This document shows positions 18,616 to 27,393 of a stretch of DNA of 40,595 nucleotides, piece by piece. The position numbers and the translations under genes were made by a program. Numbering within the stretch: the stretch's first letter is position 1; every line of letters begins with the position of its first letter. The DNA comes from Deltaproteobacteria bacterium. GTDB taxonomy: Bacteria; Desulfobacterota; Desulfarculia; Adiutricales; Adiutricaceae. The notes below the pieces were generated by a model. It did not search any database, was not told the origin of the DNA, and saw only the letters and a program-made list of their open reading frames with translations. Location: positions 1 to 40,595 of the forward strand of contig JAISEK010000188.1 of NCBI GenBank assembly GCA_031264145.1. Direction: 5' to 3'.

Positions 18616-20058
18616 TCATTGGCCGAAGACGAGGGTCTTGACGACCACGGGGACGACCCTGCCGCCGGCCACTGGCTGGCCGATGTCGATATAGTCGCCG
18701 TTCTCGACCTTGACCGAGTCGAGCGAGACGATCTTCCTGGACGGCAGGGCCGCCCTGAGGGCCTGCCCCAGGCTCTTGGCCAGGTCCTCCTCGACCACGA
18801 CTATCAGGAGGTCGTTCTGGGACAGGTAGTCGTCCAGGCCGGCCAGGAGGCGGTCCCGCAGGGCCAGGACCTGGTCGTAGGAGGGGTTGGCCGGGCCCCG
18901 GAAGGCCACGGCCAGGGTCTGGAAGGCCCCGTCCTCGCCTTCCCGGAACCAGGAGATCCTCTCGGCCAGCCTGGAGGAGAAGTGCCGGTAGCCGTCCTCC
19001 TCGTCCACGGCCGTGAGCTTGAGGATGGGGACGTTCTTCAGCGGCAGGAGGCCCGGGTGGCTCACGGTGATGGTCGAGCCGGAGAGCTCAAGGGAGTTCG
19101 AGCCGGCCCCGACCACGGTGGCCCTGATGGTCTCCTTTGGCCGCAGGATCTCCACCTGGCCGAAGAGGGGGCAGTCCCGGACCGCCTGGCCCAGGACGGG
19201 CCCGATGTCGCCGTACAGGAAGGGATCCCCGCCCGGCTGGCCGTAGATGAGGTCGGCCACGCCCCCGGAGAAGGTCAGGCCGTGGATCTTGTGCCTGGAC
19301 CTGAGGGGGTGGGCGGTGACCATGAGATCCAGGTCGGCCTGGTCGCCCCCGCAGAGCCCCAGGGACTGGGCCATGATGGCGGCCAGCCGGTCGCAGAGCC
19401 GCGAGAGGTCGGGCAGGCTGGCCTCGCGGCCCTCCTCGAGCTCCAGGCCCAGCCGGCGCCCCAGCTCGGCGTACTTGGGGGAGACGCGGGCGTAGCGGCC
19501 GCTCCCGTCCACGGTTATCTGGCGGCCGCCGATGTCCAGGCACGAGGTGTCCAGGGGCTGGCCCTCCAGGAAGACGACGGAGTTGGTGGTGCCCCCGCCG
19601 ATGTCCAGGTTGGCCAGGGGACGGCCGGGGGAGAGCCTGCTCATCTCGGCCGTGCCGGCCCCCCGTCCGGCCAGGATGGACTCCAGATCGCTCCCGGCGG
19701 TGGCCACCACGAAGTCGCCGGCCAGGCCGCTCATGGTCCGGAGGACGGCCTGGCTGTTCTCCTTGCGGGCCGTCTCCCCGGTGATGATGACCGCCCCGGC
19801 GGACAGATCGGCCGGCGTCAGGCCCGCCAGCCGGTATTCCTCCTGGACCATCCCCAGGACGGCCTCGGCGTCGATGATTGACGGGGCCAGGAGGGGGGTG
19901 AAGCGGATCCGGCCCTGGTGTATTATCTCCTTGCCCACTATCCTGATTCTGGGCACCGAGGCCGCCCCGGCCACGTTCTCGACCGTGATGCGGCTGAAGA
20001 TGACCTGGGTCGTGGTCGTCCCCAGGTCGATGCCCACGCTTATGAGGCTCTCGCCCAA
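18616..20058 (-). CDS. eutA: Ethanolamine ammonia-lyase reactivase EutA
   Basis: 480 residues. EutA uses ATP to expel damaged cobalamin from EutBC. It has the actin/Hsp70-like phosphate loops VGIDLGTTTTQV near the N-terminus and NLDIGGGTTNSV near residue 150, then FSGGVADL and IRATVVGAGSNSLELSGST as in known EutA. The end DYIDIGQPVAGGRVVPVVVKTLVF matches the family. The start is TTG at 20058, supported by GAGGGGG at the eutT stop and by alignment of the N-terminus to E. coli EutA; no ATG fits. The eutT stop is 13 bases upstream, so translation is likely coupled. Confidence 0.95.
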   Translation of the reverse strand: MGESLISVGIDLGTTTTQVIFSRITVENVAGAASVPRIRIVGKEIIHQGRIRFTPLLAPSIIDAEAVLGMVQEEYRLAGLTPADLSAGAVIITGETARKENSQAVLRTMSGLAGDFVVATAGSDLESILAGRGAGTAEMSRLSPGRPLANLDIGGGTTNSVVFLEGQPLDTSCLDIGGRQITVDGSGRYARVSPKYAELGRRLGLELEEGREASLPDLSRLCDRLAAIMAQSLGLCGGDQADLDLMVTAHPLRSRHKIHGLTFSGGVADLIYGQPGGDPFLYGDIGPVLGQAVRDCPLFGQVEILRPKETIRATVVGAGSNSLELSGSTITVSHPGLLPLKNVPILKLTAVDEEDGYRHFSSRLAERISWFREGEDGAFQTLAVAFRGPANPSYDQVLALRDRLLAGLDDYLSQNDLLIVVVEEDLAKSLGQALRAALPSRKIVSLDSVKVENGDYIDIGQPVAGGRVVPVVVKTLVFGQ

Positions 20059-20071
20059 GCCGAGGCCCCCC

Positions 20072-20821
20072 TCAGATCCCGGCCCCCTCGGGCACGAAGC
20101 CCTCGGGGAGATACTTGTACATGAGGACGTAGAAGAGGCTCGAGAGGCGGTTGAGGGCCGTGATTATGTCCTCGCGGCCGGTCCGGCCGTCCTGGTCCTG
20201 GAAGGCCCTGGCCGCCGCCAGCTCCGTTTCCCGGACCAGGGCCCTGAGCTCGTTCAGGGCCACCGAGAGGGGGCCCATCCGCCAGGAGGTCCTCATGTGG
20301 CGGTGCCCGAAGAAGGAGAGCGGGTTGTGGCTGCGCTCCCTGATGCCCTTGGCGTCGAGGCCGCAGAGGAACATCTCCGGGACCTTCTCGCCCCTGAGCT
20401 CGCACGGGAGGAGCCGGCGCGCGAACTCCAGCACCTCCTCGAGGTCGGAGACGAAATCGTCCCGGCCGGCCTGGGCCCCGGCCAGCTGGGCCGAGACTAT
20501 GCGGGCGCAGAGGGAGTCGAGGCGGCCCCGGAAGGCGATGATCGGGTGGTTCTTGGCCACCAGCCGGCGGCCGGAGAGATGGGTCAGGCCCTCGGGCTTG
20601 TGGTCCAGGACCGCCCCGTCCGGCCCCTCGAAGGAGCCCGGCGGCAGGGCCCTGAACGAGGCGTCCTTGACCCCGTGCCCCTCGAAGACCGGCGTTATGC
20701 CCCGCTCCCGGAGGAAGTCAAGGGCGGCCGGGGTGGGCACGGTCCCGGCGGGGATGGTCCAGGCCGGGACCGTGCGGTCCATGAGGATGCGCCTGAGCTC
20801 GCTCTCGGTCAAAACTGCCAT
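20072..20821 (-). CDS. eutT: EutT-like corrinoid adenosyltransferase
   Basis: 249 residues. It should transfer adenosyl from ATP to reduced cobalamin, giving the coenzyme of EutBC. Family signs are GLTHLSGRRLVAKNHP, FRGRLDSL and the C-terminal LNRLSSLFYVLMYKYL. The enteric EutT iron-binding motif HX11CCX2C, normally just before the THLS segment, is absent: the region reads VLDHKPEGLTHLSG with no paired cysteines. The enzyme may therefore work without the ferrous ion or bind metal differently. It lies between eutQ and eutA, with pduS downstream as the possible reductase. Confidence 0.9.
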   Translation of the reverse strand: MAVLTESELRRILMDRTVPAWTIPAGTVPTPAALDFLRERGITPVFEGHGVKDASFRALPPGSFEGPDGAVLDHKPEGLTHLSGRRLVAKNHPIIAFRGRLDSLCARIVSAQLAGAQAGRDDFVSDLEEVLEFARRLLPCELRGEKVPEMFLCGLDAKGIRERSHNPLSFFGHRHMRTSWRMGPLSVALNELRALVRETELAAARAFQDQDGRTGREDIITALNRLSSLFYVLMYKYLPEGFVPEGAGI

Positions 20822-20878
20822 GGGTGTCTCCCCGCCGGAGGGCCTGGGTGAAAAGGGGCAGGACGGTCCCGGCGGGGC

Positions 20879-21334
20879 CTACTGCTCGTACCAGTTGGCC
20901 GGGTAGACCACGTAGAAGAACCTGGTGAGGCCCGGGGCCGAGAACTCGATGGTCGAGTGGGCCGGGATGAAGATGACGTCACCGGCCTGCCCCACGACCT
21001 TGCGCCCGTCGATTAGGATCTCCAGGGTGCCCTCGATGACGTAGTCCACCTCGTCGTAGTTGAGCGTCCACTTGAAGACGGAGCGGTCCATCTCCATGAC
21101 CCCGAATCCCAGGCGGGGGCTCTCGGAGAGTTCCGAGATGTCCTTGAGGAAAACGCGGTCTCCGGCTTTCCCGGTGTCGAAGGGCTCCGGCCTGACCTGG
21201 GCCGTGCGCACCGACATGATGCCGCTGGGATCCACGGTCTTCCAGCCAGGTGTCGCCTTGGGGGCCTCGGCCAGGAGCTCGGCCAGGACCTTCCTGACCA
21301 TGGCCTCCAGGGCCTTCTTGTCAATGTCTCCCAT
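20879..21334 (-). CDS. eutQ: EutQ cupin-type acetate kinase-like protein
   Basis: 151 residues. The C-terminal cupin fold is seen in NYDEVDYVIEGTLEI and GDVIFIPAHSTIEF. EutQ of enterics has been linked to acetate kinase activity and to shell assembly. The N-terminus (DKKALEAMVRKVLAELL) is an amphipathic helix followed by a linker, resembling a microcompartment targeting peptide. The second of two adjacent ATGs is preferred, five bases after GGAGG; a longer frame to 21412 is unlikely. If it makes ATP from acetyl phosphate, a phosphotransacylase is still needed from outside the window. Confidence 0.93.
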   Translation of the reverse strand: MGDIDKKALEAMVRKVLAELLAEAPKATPGWKTVDPSGIMSVRTAQVRPEPFDTGKAGDRVFLKDISELSESPRLGFGVMEMDRSVFKWTLNYDEVDYVIEGTLEILIDGRKVVGQAGDVIFIPAHSTIEFSAPGLTRFFYVVYPANWYEQ

Positions 21335-21408
21335 CATGTCCTCCAGGAATATGGCTTTGGGGCCGGAAGGCCTTCGCGCTTTATTTGCGATAGAGTTGCC
21401 CGGGCGGC

Positions 21409-21684
21409 TCACTTGAGGAGCTTGCGGTCGACCTCGAGGGAGTCTATTATGCCCACGATGACGGCATCGACCGGGCTGTCGGCCTCCCCCAGGGCGTTTC
21501 TGGCCACGCTCCCCTTGGTCACCAGGACGTCCTCGCCTATGCCGGCGCCTATCGTGTCGACACAGACGATGGTCTCGCTGTTGCCGTTGGAGGCGGAGGT
21601 CTTGACGACCAGGAGCTTGCGGCCCTCCAGCTTGGGTTCCTTCTTGGTGGCCCAGACGTTGCCCAGGACTTTGCCTATTATCAT
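21409..21684 (-). CDS. eutN: EutN/CcmL-type pentameric vertex protein
   Basis: 91 residues. It begins MIIGKVLGNVWATKK and contains LLVVKTS, VCVDTIGAGIGEDVLV and KGSVARNA, the hallmarks of BMC-P proteins that cap the vertices of the polyhedral shell. Length is normal. It follows the pduM-like gene by 11 bases. Confidence 0.96.
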   Translation of the reverse strand: MIIGKVLGNVWATKKEPKLEGRKLLVVKTSASNGNSETIVCVDTIGAGIGEDVLVTKGSVARNALGEADSPVDAVIVGIIDSLEVDRKLLK

Positions 21685-21695
21685 CGGTCTCTCCG

Positions 21696-22394
21696 CTATT
21701 CTCTCGAGACGGCTATCTTCCTGGCCAGGAGCAGGTCCCGGGCCAGGGGGGTCAGGATGTCGCCCCTGGCCAGCCTCAGGGTCCCGGAGGAGCCCTCGGG
21801 GAAGAGGGCGGAGACCGCGGACTCGGTCAGGACCCGGGCTCCCCGCGGGGCTGGGCAGCAGGCGGGCGCGCCGGGCTGCTGCCCGCCGGCCGCCGGGGCG
21901 GGGGCCCGACCGTCAGTGAGGGCGGACAGGAGGCCGGACTCGGGGGCTATCCTGAGGCCGGCGTTTTTGAGAAGGGCCTCGGACGTCTGGTAGAGCGACA
22001 ACAGGACCCTGGGCGCGGTGGGCGGGAGCGATCGCCAGGCCAGGCCGCTCTCCAGGGCCACCGCCGGGCGGCCGGCGATGAGGGCCGAGAGGATGGCCCG
22101 GCCCTCCTCGGTGCAGCCCTCGTCGCCCGAGGCCACCTGGACCAGGGCCTGGAGCCCGAGGGAGGTCACCAGGAGCGGGGCCTCCGGGCGTCCACCCTGG
22201 TCCAGCCCGGAGATGGGCACCAGATCGAAGCGGGCGGCCAGCGCGTCCCGGCAGCCCTGGCCCAGGGCCGAAAGGGGGCCCACGACCAGAAGGGGCGGCC
22301 TTTTGGCGGCCTGGGCCTGCCCATGGCCGGCGGCCCTAAGGCGCCTGAGAATTTCCTCGGTGATCCTGGTCACCAGCTCGTCGTTGATAATCAC
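21696..22394 (-). CDS. PduM-like microcompartment structural protein
   Basis: 232 residues. The N-terminus (INDELVTRITEEILRRLR) is an amphipathic helix like an encapsulation peptide, and the C-terminus (LARGDILTPLARDLLLARKI) matches the end of PduM, which is needed for correct assembly of Pdu compartments. The middle contains VVGPLSALGQG and resembles a flavoprotein-like Rossmann fold; a Pro/Ala/Gly-rich stretch with a Cys-Cys pair (about residues 165-182) interrupts it. The start is GTG with AGGAG eight bases upstream. The exact role is unknown, and the PduM link rests on the two ends only. Confidence 0.7.
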   Translation of the reverse strand: MIINDELVTRITEEILRRLRAAGHGQAQAAKRPPLLVVGPLSALGQGCRDALAARFDLVPISGLDQGGRPEAPLLVTSLGLQALVQVASGDEGCTEEGRAILSALIAGRPAVALESGLAWRSLPPTAPRVLLSLYQTSEALLKNAGLRIAPESGLLSALTDGRAPAPAAGGQQPGAPACCPAPRGARVLTESAVSALFPEGSSGTLRLARGDILTPLARDLLLARKIAVSRE

Positions 22395-22491
22395 TGTGGC
22401 GCTCCTGACAGCCTGGGATGGGTGGCTGGGGGCGGATGCCGCGCCCGCCCGGAAAGGGGCCTGGGGGACTTGGGACGCAGGGCCGGGTGGC

Positions 22492-23358
22492 CTAGCCGGC
22501 TAGCGGTCCAGGCCTGAAAGGCCGGCAGCCCATGGCGATCCCGGCCGGGGTCACCAGGTCGGGCCTGGGGGCCACCAGGACCCTGAGGCCGGTCTCCTGG
22601 GCGATGACCGGGCCGGCCCCGGGGGCGGCGGCCGAGCCGCCGGCCAGATGGAGGACGCCGACGTCCAGACCGGCCAGGCCGCTGGACAGGATGCGGCCCA
22701 TCTTGGCCAGGACCGGGGCGACCATGGCCGCCACGGCCTTGGCGTTGGCTGGGTCCGTCTTGAAGGCCTCGGCCTTCTCCAGGGGCATCCGCTCGTGGCC
22801 GGCGATGACCAGGCTCAGGTGGTGCCCGCCGGTCGGCTCGTCGAAGGAGGCGACCATCCGGCCGTCCCTGAAGGCCGCGGCCCCCGTCGTGCCTCCGCCC
22901 AGGTCGGCCAGGGCCCCGTCCCTGATGCCCAGCAGGAGGTTCGCGGCCACCGGCTCGTCGAAGACGCCGCAGACCTCCAGGCCGGCGGCCTCGCAGACGT
23001 AGCGGTGGGTGGCCTGGTCGCGCTCGGAGGTGCCGGGCGGCACGGCGATGGCCGCCCGGTCCAGGGACAGGTCCAGGGCGGTCTCGAGTCCCCGCCTGAG
23101 ACGCCCGCAGACGAGCCGGGCGCCGTTGAAGTCGACCACCAGCCCGTCCCTGACCACCGAGGCCGCCTCCCTGGCCAGGGCCAGGGGGGAGCCGTCGCCG
23201 GCCAGGACCACCAGGACGATCGAGGAGGTGCCCAGGTCCAGCCCGACCCTGATCTCCTGGCCGTCAGCGGGGGGCAGCGGCCTTTCCTGCCGGCCCTGGA
23301 GGGCGTCGAGGAAGGGCCCTAGGCCCGCTGGAGGCGGGGCGGGTCCCGGGTCGTCCAC
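22492..23358 (-). CDS. eutJ: EutJ chaperone-like ATPase
   Basis: 288 residues. It has the Hsp70/actin-type phosphate loops VGLDLGTSSIVLVV and ADLGGGTTG, plus a late LAGGSAAAPG adenosine-type motif. EutJ is regarded as a chaperone for ethanolamine compartment proteins; its client is not proven. The N-terminal 35 residues are proline-rich. Start is GTG at 23358, one base after the TAG of the upstream shell gene, so the two are translationally linked. Confidence 0.93.
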   Translation of the reverse strand: MDDPGPAPPPAGLGPFLDALQGRQERPLPPADGQEIRVGLDLGTSSIVLVVLAGDGSPLALAREAASVVRDGLVVDFNGARLVCGRLRRGLETALDLSLDRAAIAVPPGTSERDQATHRYVCEAAGLEVCGVFDEPVAANLLLGIRDGALADLGGGTTGAAAFRDGRMVASFDEPTGGHHLSLVIAGHERMPLEKAEAFKTDPANAKAVAAMVAPVLAKMGRILSSGLAGLDVGVLHLAGGSAAAPGAGPVIAQETGLRVLVAPRPDLVTPAGIAMGCRPFRPGPLAG

Positions 23359-23359
23359 C

Positions 23360-23647
<288 letters not shown>

Positions 23648-23722
23648 AACGGTATGCCTCCATCATTCGGCCGGGGCGCCGTGGCCCGCCGAGAAGCCTC
23701 GCCTCAGGAGAGGGCAGGGCCC

Positions 23723-24031
<309 letters not shown>

Positions 24032-24208
24032 GTGATGGTCCTCCTGTGGGCCCTTCCGGTCCCGGGGGCCTTGAAAGATGGTTTGTTCTCGTCGGTCGTC
24101 ACCGCGCCGGCCCGGGAAGGGGCGGGGACGCGGGTAACACTATAGCATGGGGTCCCCATGGGGACCAGGCTGGGCGCCCCTGGGCGGGGGCCCGCCCAAG
24201 GCCGTCCC

Positions 24209-25687
24209 CTAGCCCGAGGCCAGCCTCTCCATCACCAGGCGCACCAGCTCGTCGAAGGCCTGGTCAGGCGGGGCCTCCCGCGGCCGCGGCCCGGGCCCGG
24301 GGGGGGCGGCGGCCCTCAGGTCGTCGAGTTCCCTCAGGCCGTAGGCCACGCGCCTTATGTTGATGAGGTTCAGTGGGCCCACGTTGTCAGAGGTCGAGTT
24401 GTGGCCGATGGCGCCGCAGCCCAGGGTCAGCGAGGGGGCCAGGGCCGAGGCCGCCCCGATGGCGGCCAGGGCCGCCGGGGCGTTCACGATGAGGCGCGAG
24501 ACCGGCTTCTTCAGGCCGAACTCGCGGATTATGGCCTCGTCGCGGGAGTGGATGGCCATGGTGTGGCCGGCGCCCTCCAGGGACAGGATCTCGATGCACT
24601 TGTGGCAGGCCTTCTCCCAGTCGTCCTCCACGAAGAAGCCCAGGACGGGCATGAGCTTTTCCCGGGAGTAGGGGAACTTCTCGCCGACCCTGGTCTCCTG
24701 GCCCAGGAGGACCCTGGTCCCTGGGGGGACCGTCACCCCGGCCGTCTGGGCGATGTGCTCGGCCGTGCGGCCGACCAGCTTGGCGTTCATGGTCCCGCCG
24801 GGGCCCATGAGGACCCGCTCGACCCTCTCCGAGTCGCCGGGGGGCAGGAAGTAGCCGCCCTGGCGCCCGATCTCGTCCATGACCTCCCGGCGGATGGAGG
24901 TCTCGGTCACGATGGACTGCTCCGAGGCGCAGATGGTCCCGTTGTCGAAGGTCTTGGAGTCGAAGATTCTCCTGACGGCCAGGGGTATGTCGGCGCTCCT
25001 CTCAATGTAGGCCGGGCCGTTGCCCGGGCCGACGCCGATGGCCGGGGTCCCGGAGCTGTAGGCCGCGTGGACCATGGCGTTGCCGCCCGTGGCCAGGATC
25101 AGGTTCATGCGCTCGTGGCGCATGAGGGCGGCGGTGGCCTCCTTGGTCGGCATGGAGAGCGAGGAGACCAGGTCCACGGGGAGGCCCAGGGCCGAGAGGG
25201 CCCCCCGGATGACCGAGACGGTCTCCATGATGCAGCCCCTGGCCGATGGGTGCGGGGAGAAGATGACCGCGCAGCCGGCCTTCAGGGCGATGAGGGCCTT
25301 GAACATGGTCGTGGAGGTCGGGTTGGTCGAGGGGATCAGGGCGGTCACCAGGCCCACCGGGACGCCCACCTCGAAGGTCCTGCCGGCGGGGTCCTCCCTG
25401 ATGATGCCCACGGTCCTCAGATCCCTGACGCTGCGCCAGACCTCCCGCGAGGCGAAGAGGTTCTTCAGGAGCTTGTCCTCCCAGCGCCCGAAGCCGGTCT
25501 CCTCGTGGGCCAGCCTGGCCAGGCGCTCGGCCTGGGCCTCGCAGGCCGCGGCCACGGCCCCGGCGGCGCTGTCCACGCCGGACTGGTCCAGGGAGGCGAA
25601 GGCCCTCTGGGCCGCGTCGGCGGCCATGACCAGATTCCTGGCCTCCTGGATGGAGACCAGATCCCTATCCTTGACTTCGACTGTCAT
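24209..25687 (-). CDS. eutE: CoA-acylating acetaldehyde dehydrogenase EutE
   Basis: 492 residues. It oxidises acetaldehyde to acetyl-CoA using CoA and NAD+ inside the compartment. The catalytic Cys253 lies in FDNGTICASEQS and the cofactor-side motif ATGGNAMV is at 199-206. The extreme C-terminus, after a Pro-rich linker (about residues 457-472), is an amphipathic helix (AFDELVRLVMERL) that looks like an encapsulation peptide; enteric EutE carries such a peptide at the N-terminus, and here the N-terminus lacks it. It lies directly after eutL. NADH from this step must be re-oxidised; no EutG is encoded nearby, but PduS/PduT could do so. Confidence 0.95.
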   Translation of the reverse strand: MTVEVKDRDLVSIQEARNLVMAADAAQRAFASLDQSGVDSAAGAVAAACEAQAERLARLAHEETGFGRWEDKLLKNLFASREVWRSVRDLRTVGIIREDPAGRTFEVGVPVGLVTALIPSTNPTSTTMFKALIALKAGCAVIFSPHPSARGCIMETVSVIRGALSALGLPVDLVSSLSMPTKEATAALMRHERMNLILATGGNAMVHAAYSSGTPAIGVGPGNGPAYIERSADIPLAVRRIFDSKTFDNGTICASEQSIVTETSIRREVMDEIGRQGGYFLPPGDSERVERVLMGPGGTMNAKLVGRTAEHIAQTAGVTVPPGTRVLLGQETRVGEKFPYSREKLMPVLGFFVEDDWEKACHKCIEILSLEGAGHTMAIHSRDEAIIREFGLKKPVSRLIVNAPAALAAIGAASALAPSLTLGCGAIGHNSTSDNVGPLNLINIRRVAYGLRELDDLRAAAPPGPGPRPREAPPDQAFDELVRLVMERLASG

Positions 25688-25739
25688 AGCATGTCACCCC
25701 CCTGGGCGGCCCGCTGGCCGGCGCGGCGCCCGTCCCCCC

Positions 25740-26396
25740 TTAGTAGGCCGTGGGGTTGTCGGCCACGAACTGGACGGCCGACCCGAAGGCGTCGCAGGCG
25801 GCCTTGCAGGCCGACTGGCTGCCGGTCAGCAGGCCCCCGCCGAAGTTGGTCTCGGACGGCGGGCCGTAGAAGGCGGCCATCCTAACGTCGGCGGCCTTGA
25901 TGGCCATGTCGAGGGCGTAGACCGCCTCCAGCGGGGGGGCGATCAGGTAGGCCAGGGAGTCGCCCTCCTTGACCCCGGCAATCTTGGAGAGGTAGCTGCC
26001 GGTTCTGGAGATGCAGTGGGCGTAGTAGATGATCGAGTTTTCCTCGTTGGCCGAGACGAACCAGGCCTCGTCCTCGATGAAGGCCTTGAGGGCGTTGAGG
26101 CCCGATCTGACCTCGGCCGGGTTGGGGCCGGCCAGGACGCCCAGGATCTCGCCGGCCAGCTTGGTGTTCGCGTTGGCCGCGCCACCGTAGAAGCTCTTGG
26201 CGTAGACCACCTCGACGTCGGCCATCTTGGTGGCCTCGTCCAGGGCTGTGTAGGTCACGTCGTCGCAGTCGGTGGTCACCAGCCCCAGACTCTTGACGCC
26301 GGGCCTGAGGCCCAGATCCTTGGCCAGATCGGGGCTGACGTTGGGAATGATCTTGGCGGCCAGGATGTTGGTCTTTAAGGGATCGTTCTTTGCCAT
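25740..26396 (-). CDS. eutL: EutL tandem-BMC trimeric shell protein
   Basis: 218 residues with two circularly permuted BMC domains, as in EutL, whose trimers have a gated central pore that binds ethanolamine. Recognisable stretches are AAKIIPNVSPDLAKDLGL, SLGLVTTDCDDVTYTALDEAT and SFYGGAANANTKLAGE. AGGAGAGA nine bases upstream of ATG 26396 fixes the start; the frame stays open upstream only as shadow of eutC. It sits 59 bases after eutC, in the usual B-C-L order. Confidence 0.96.
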   Translation of the reverse strand: MAKNDPLKTNILAAKIIPNVSPDLAKDLGLRPGVKSLGLVTTDCDDVTYTALDEATKMADVEVVYAKSFYGGAANANTKLAGEILGVLAGPNPAEVRSGLNALKAFIEDEAWFVSANEENSIIYYAHCISRTGSYLSKIAGVKEGDSLAYLIAPPLEAVYALDMAIKAADVRMAAFYGPPSETNFGGGLLTGSQSACKAACDAFGSAVQFVADNPTAY

Positions 26397-26455
26397 TTTG
26401 ACGGTCTCTCCTGTGGCGTGTTTGTGGGGCTCTGCTCTTTCGGCTCGGATACGCC

Positions 26456-27334
26456 TCAGAGCTTGAGATCGAGGCCGCTGGCCTTCTTCTCGAGCATCAT
26501 CTTGACCAGGTCGGCGATGTAGCTGCCGGCCTCCACGGCCGGGGTGCCGCCCCTGTGGATGTTGGAGACCACGGTCCTCTTGGCCTCGGGTATGTCCAGG
26601 TAGGCCTTGTAGCAGAGGTAGGCCGACATGCTCTCGCTGGTCACGAGCCCAGGCCTCTCGCCGATGAGGCAGACCACGACCTCGGCCCCCGTTATCTCGC
26701 TCACGGAGTCCTCGGAGCCGACCCGGCCATACTGGACGAAGAAGGGCGGCGAGGTTGCTATGCCGGCGGTCTTGAGGCCGTCCGCCATGGCCCTCATGGT
26801 GTCCATGGCGTTGACGGTCACGGCCGTGGTCGAGAGGCCGTCGGCCACGAAGACGACCACCCTGTTCTGGGAGCCGACCAGGGCCTTTATCTTGGCCGCC
26901 TCGTCGGGATCGAAGCGCCGGCCCAGGTCGGGCCTGGTGAGGAACATGTCCTTGCTCTCGCAGCGGGTCCTGAACTTCGGCAGGCCGTGCCTGGCCATCC
27001 AATCGTCGGGCACCTCGGTGAAGACGGCGTCCATGGCCACGGCGTGGTCGGCCCTGAAGCGCAGGAGGGTATCCGTCAGGTAGCGGGTCCCGGCCCGCCA
27101 GACCCCGATCCTGGCCGGCGTTATCTTCTTAATGGCCCGGAGGGCCTCGACGTTGTGCGGGTTGGGGACGTCGATCCTCTCGGAGAGGTCCTCGTCGAGG
27201 ATGTCCGCGAGGACGTCGCCGCCCCCGGCCGCGGCTGGCGCGGCCTCGCGCCCGGCCTTGGGCAGGACCCCGGAGACGGCCATGTCCCTGAGCACCTCGG
27301 CCACGTACTTCTTTATCTCATTCTCGGAAACCAT
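26456..27334 (-). CDS. eutC: Ethanolamine ammonia-lyase small subunit EutC
   Basis: 292 residues. With EutB it forms the adenosylcobalamin-dependent lyase that turns ethanolamine into acetaldehyde and ammonia. Family stretches include ARIGVWRAGTRYLT, VFVADGLSTTAV, CLIGERPGL and VVSNIHRGGTPAVEAG. The first 20 residues (ENEIKKYVAEVLRDMA) form an amphipathic helix, the known targeting peptide position of EutC. A linker rich in Ala and Gly follows. The second of two adjacent ATGs is taken, six bases after AGGGGG; the upstream extension in frame is not credible. Confidence 0.96.
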   Translation of the reverse strand: MVSENEIKKYVAEVLRDMAVSGVLPKAGREAAPAAAGGGDVLADILDEDLSERIDVPNPHNVEALRAIKKITPARIGVWRAGTRYLTDTLLRFRADHAVAMDAVFTEVPDDWMARHGLPKFRTRCESKDMFLTRPDLGRRFDPDEAAKIKALVGSQNRVVVFVADGLSTTAVTVNAMDTMRAMADGLKTAGIATSPPFFVQYGRVGSEDSVSEITGAEVVVCLIGERPGLVTSESMSAYLCYKAYLDIPEAKRTVVSNIHRGGTPAVEAGSYIADLVKMMLEKKASGLDLKL

Positions 27335-27393
27335 CATAAACCCCCTAGCGGATTTCCAGTGCCAATCGGGCCTTCGGGAAGGCCATGCCCGGG

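Noticed and set aside
24158-25885. 575-residue plus-strand frame opposite eutE
   Set aside because: Antisense of eutE with Gly/Asp/His-rich low-complexity composition.
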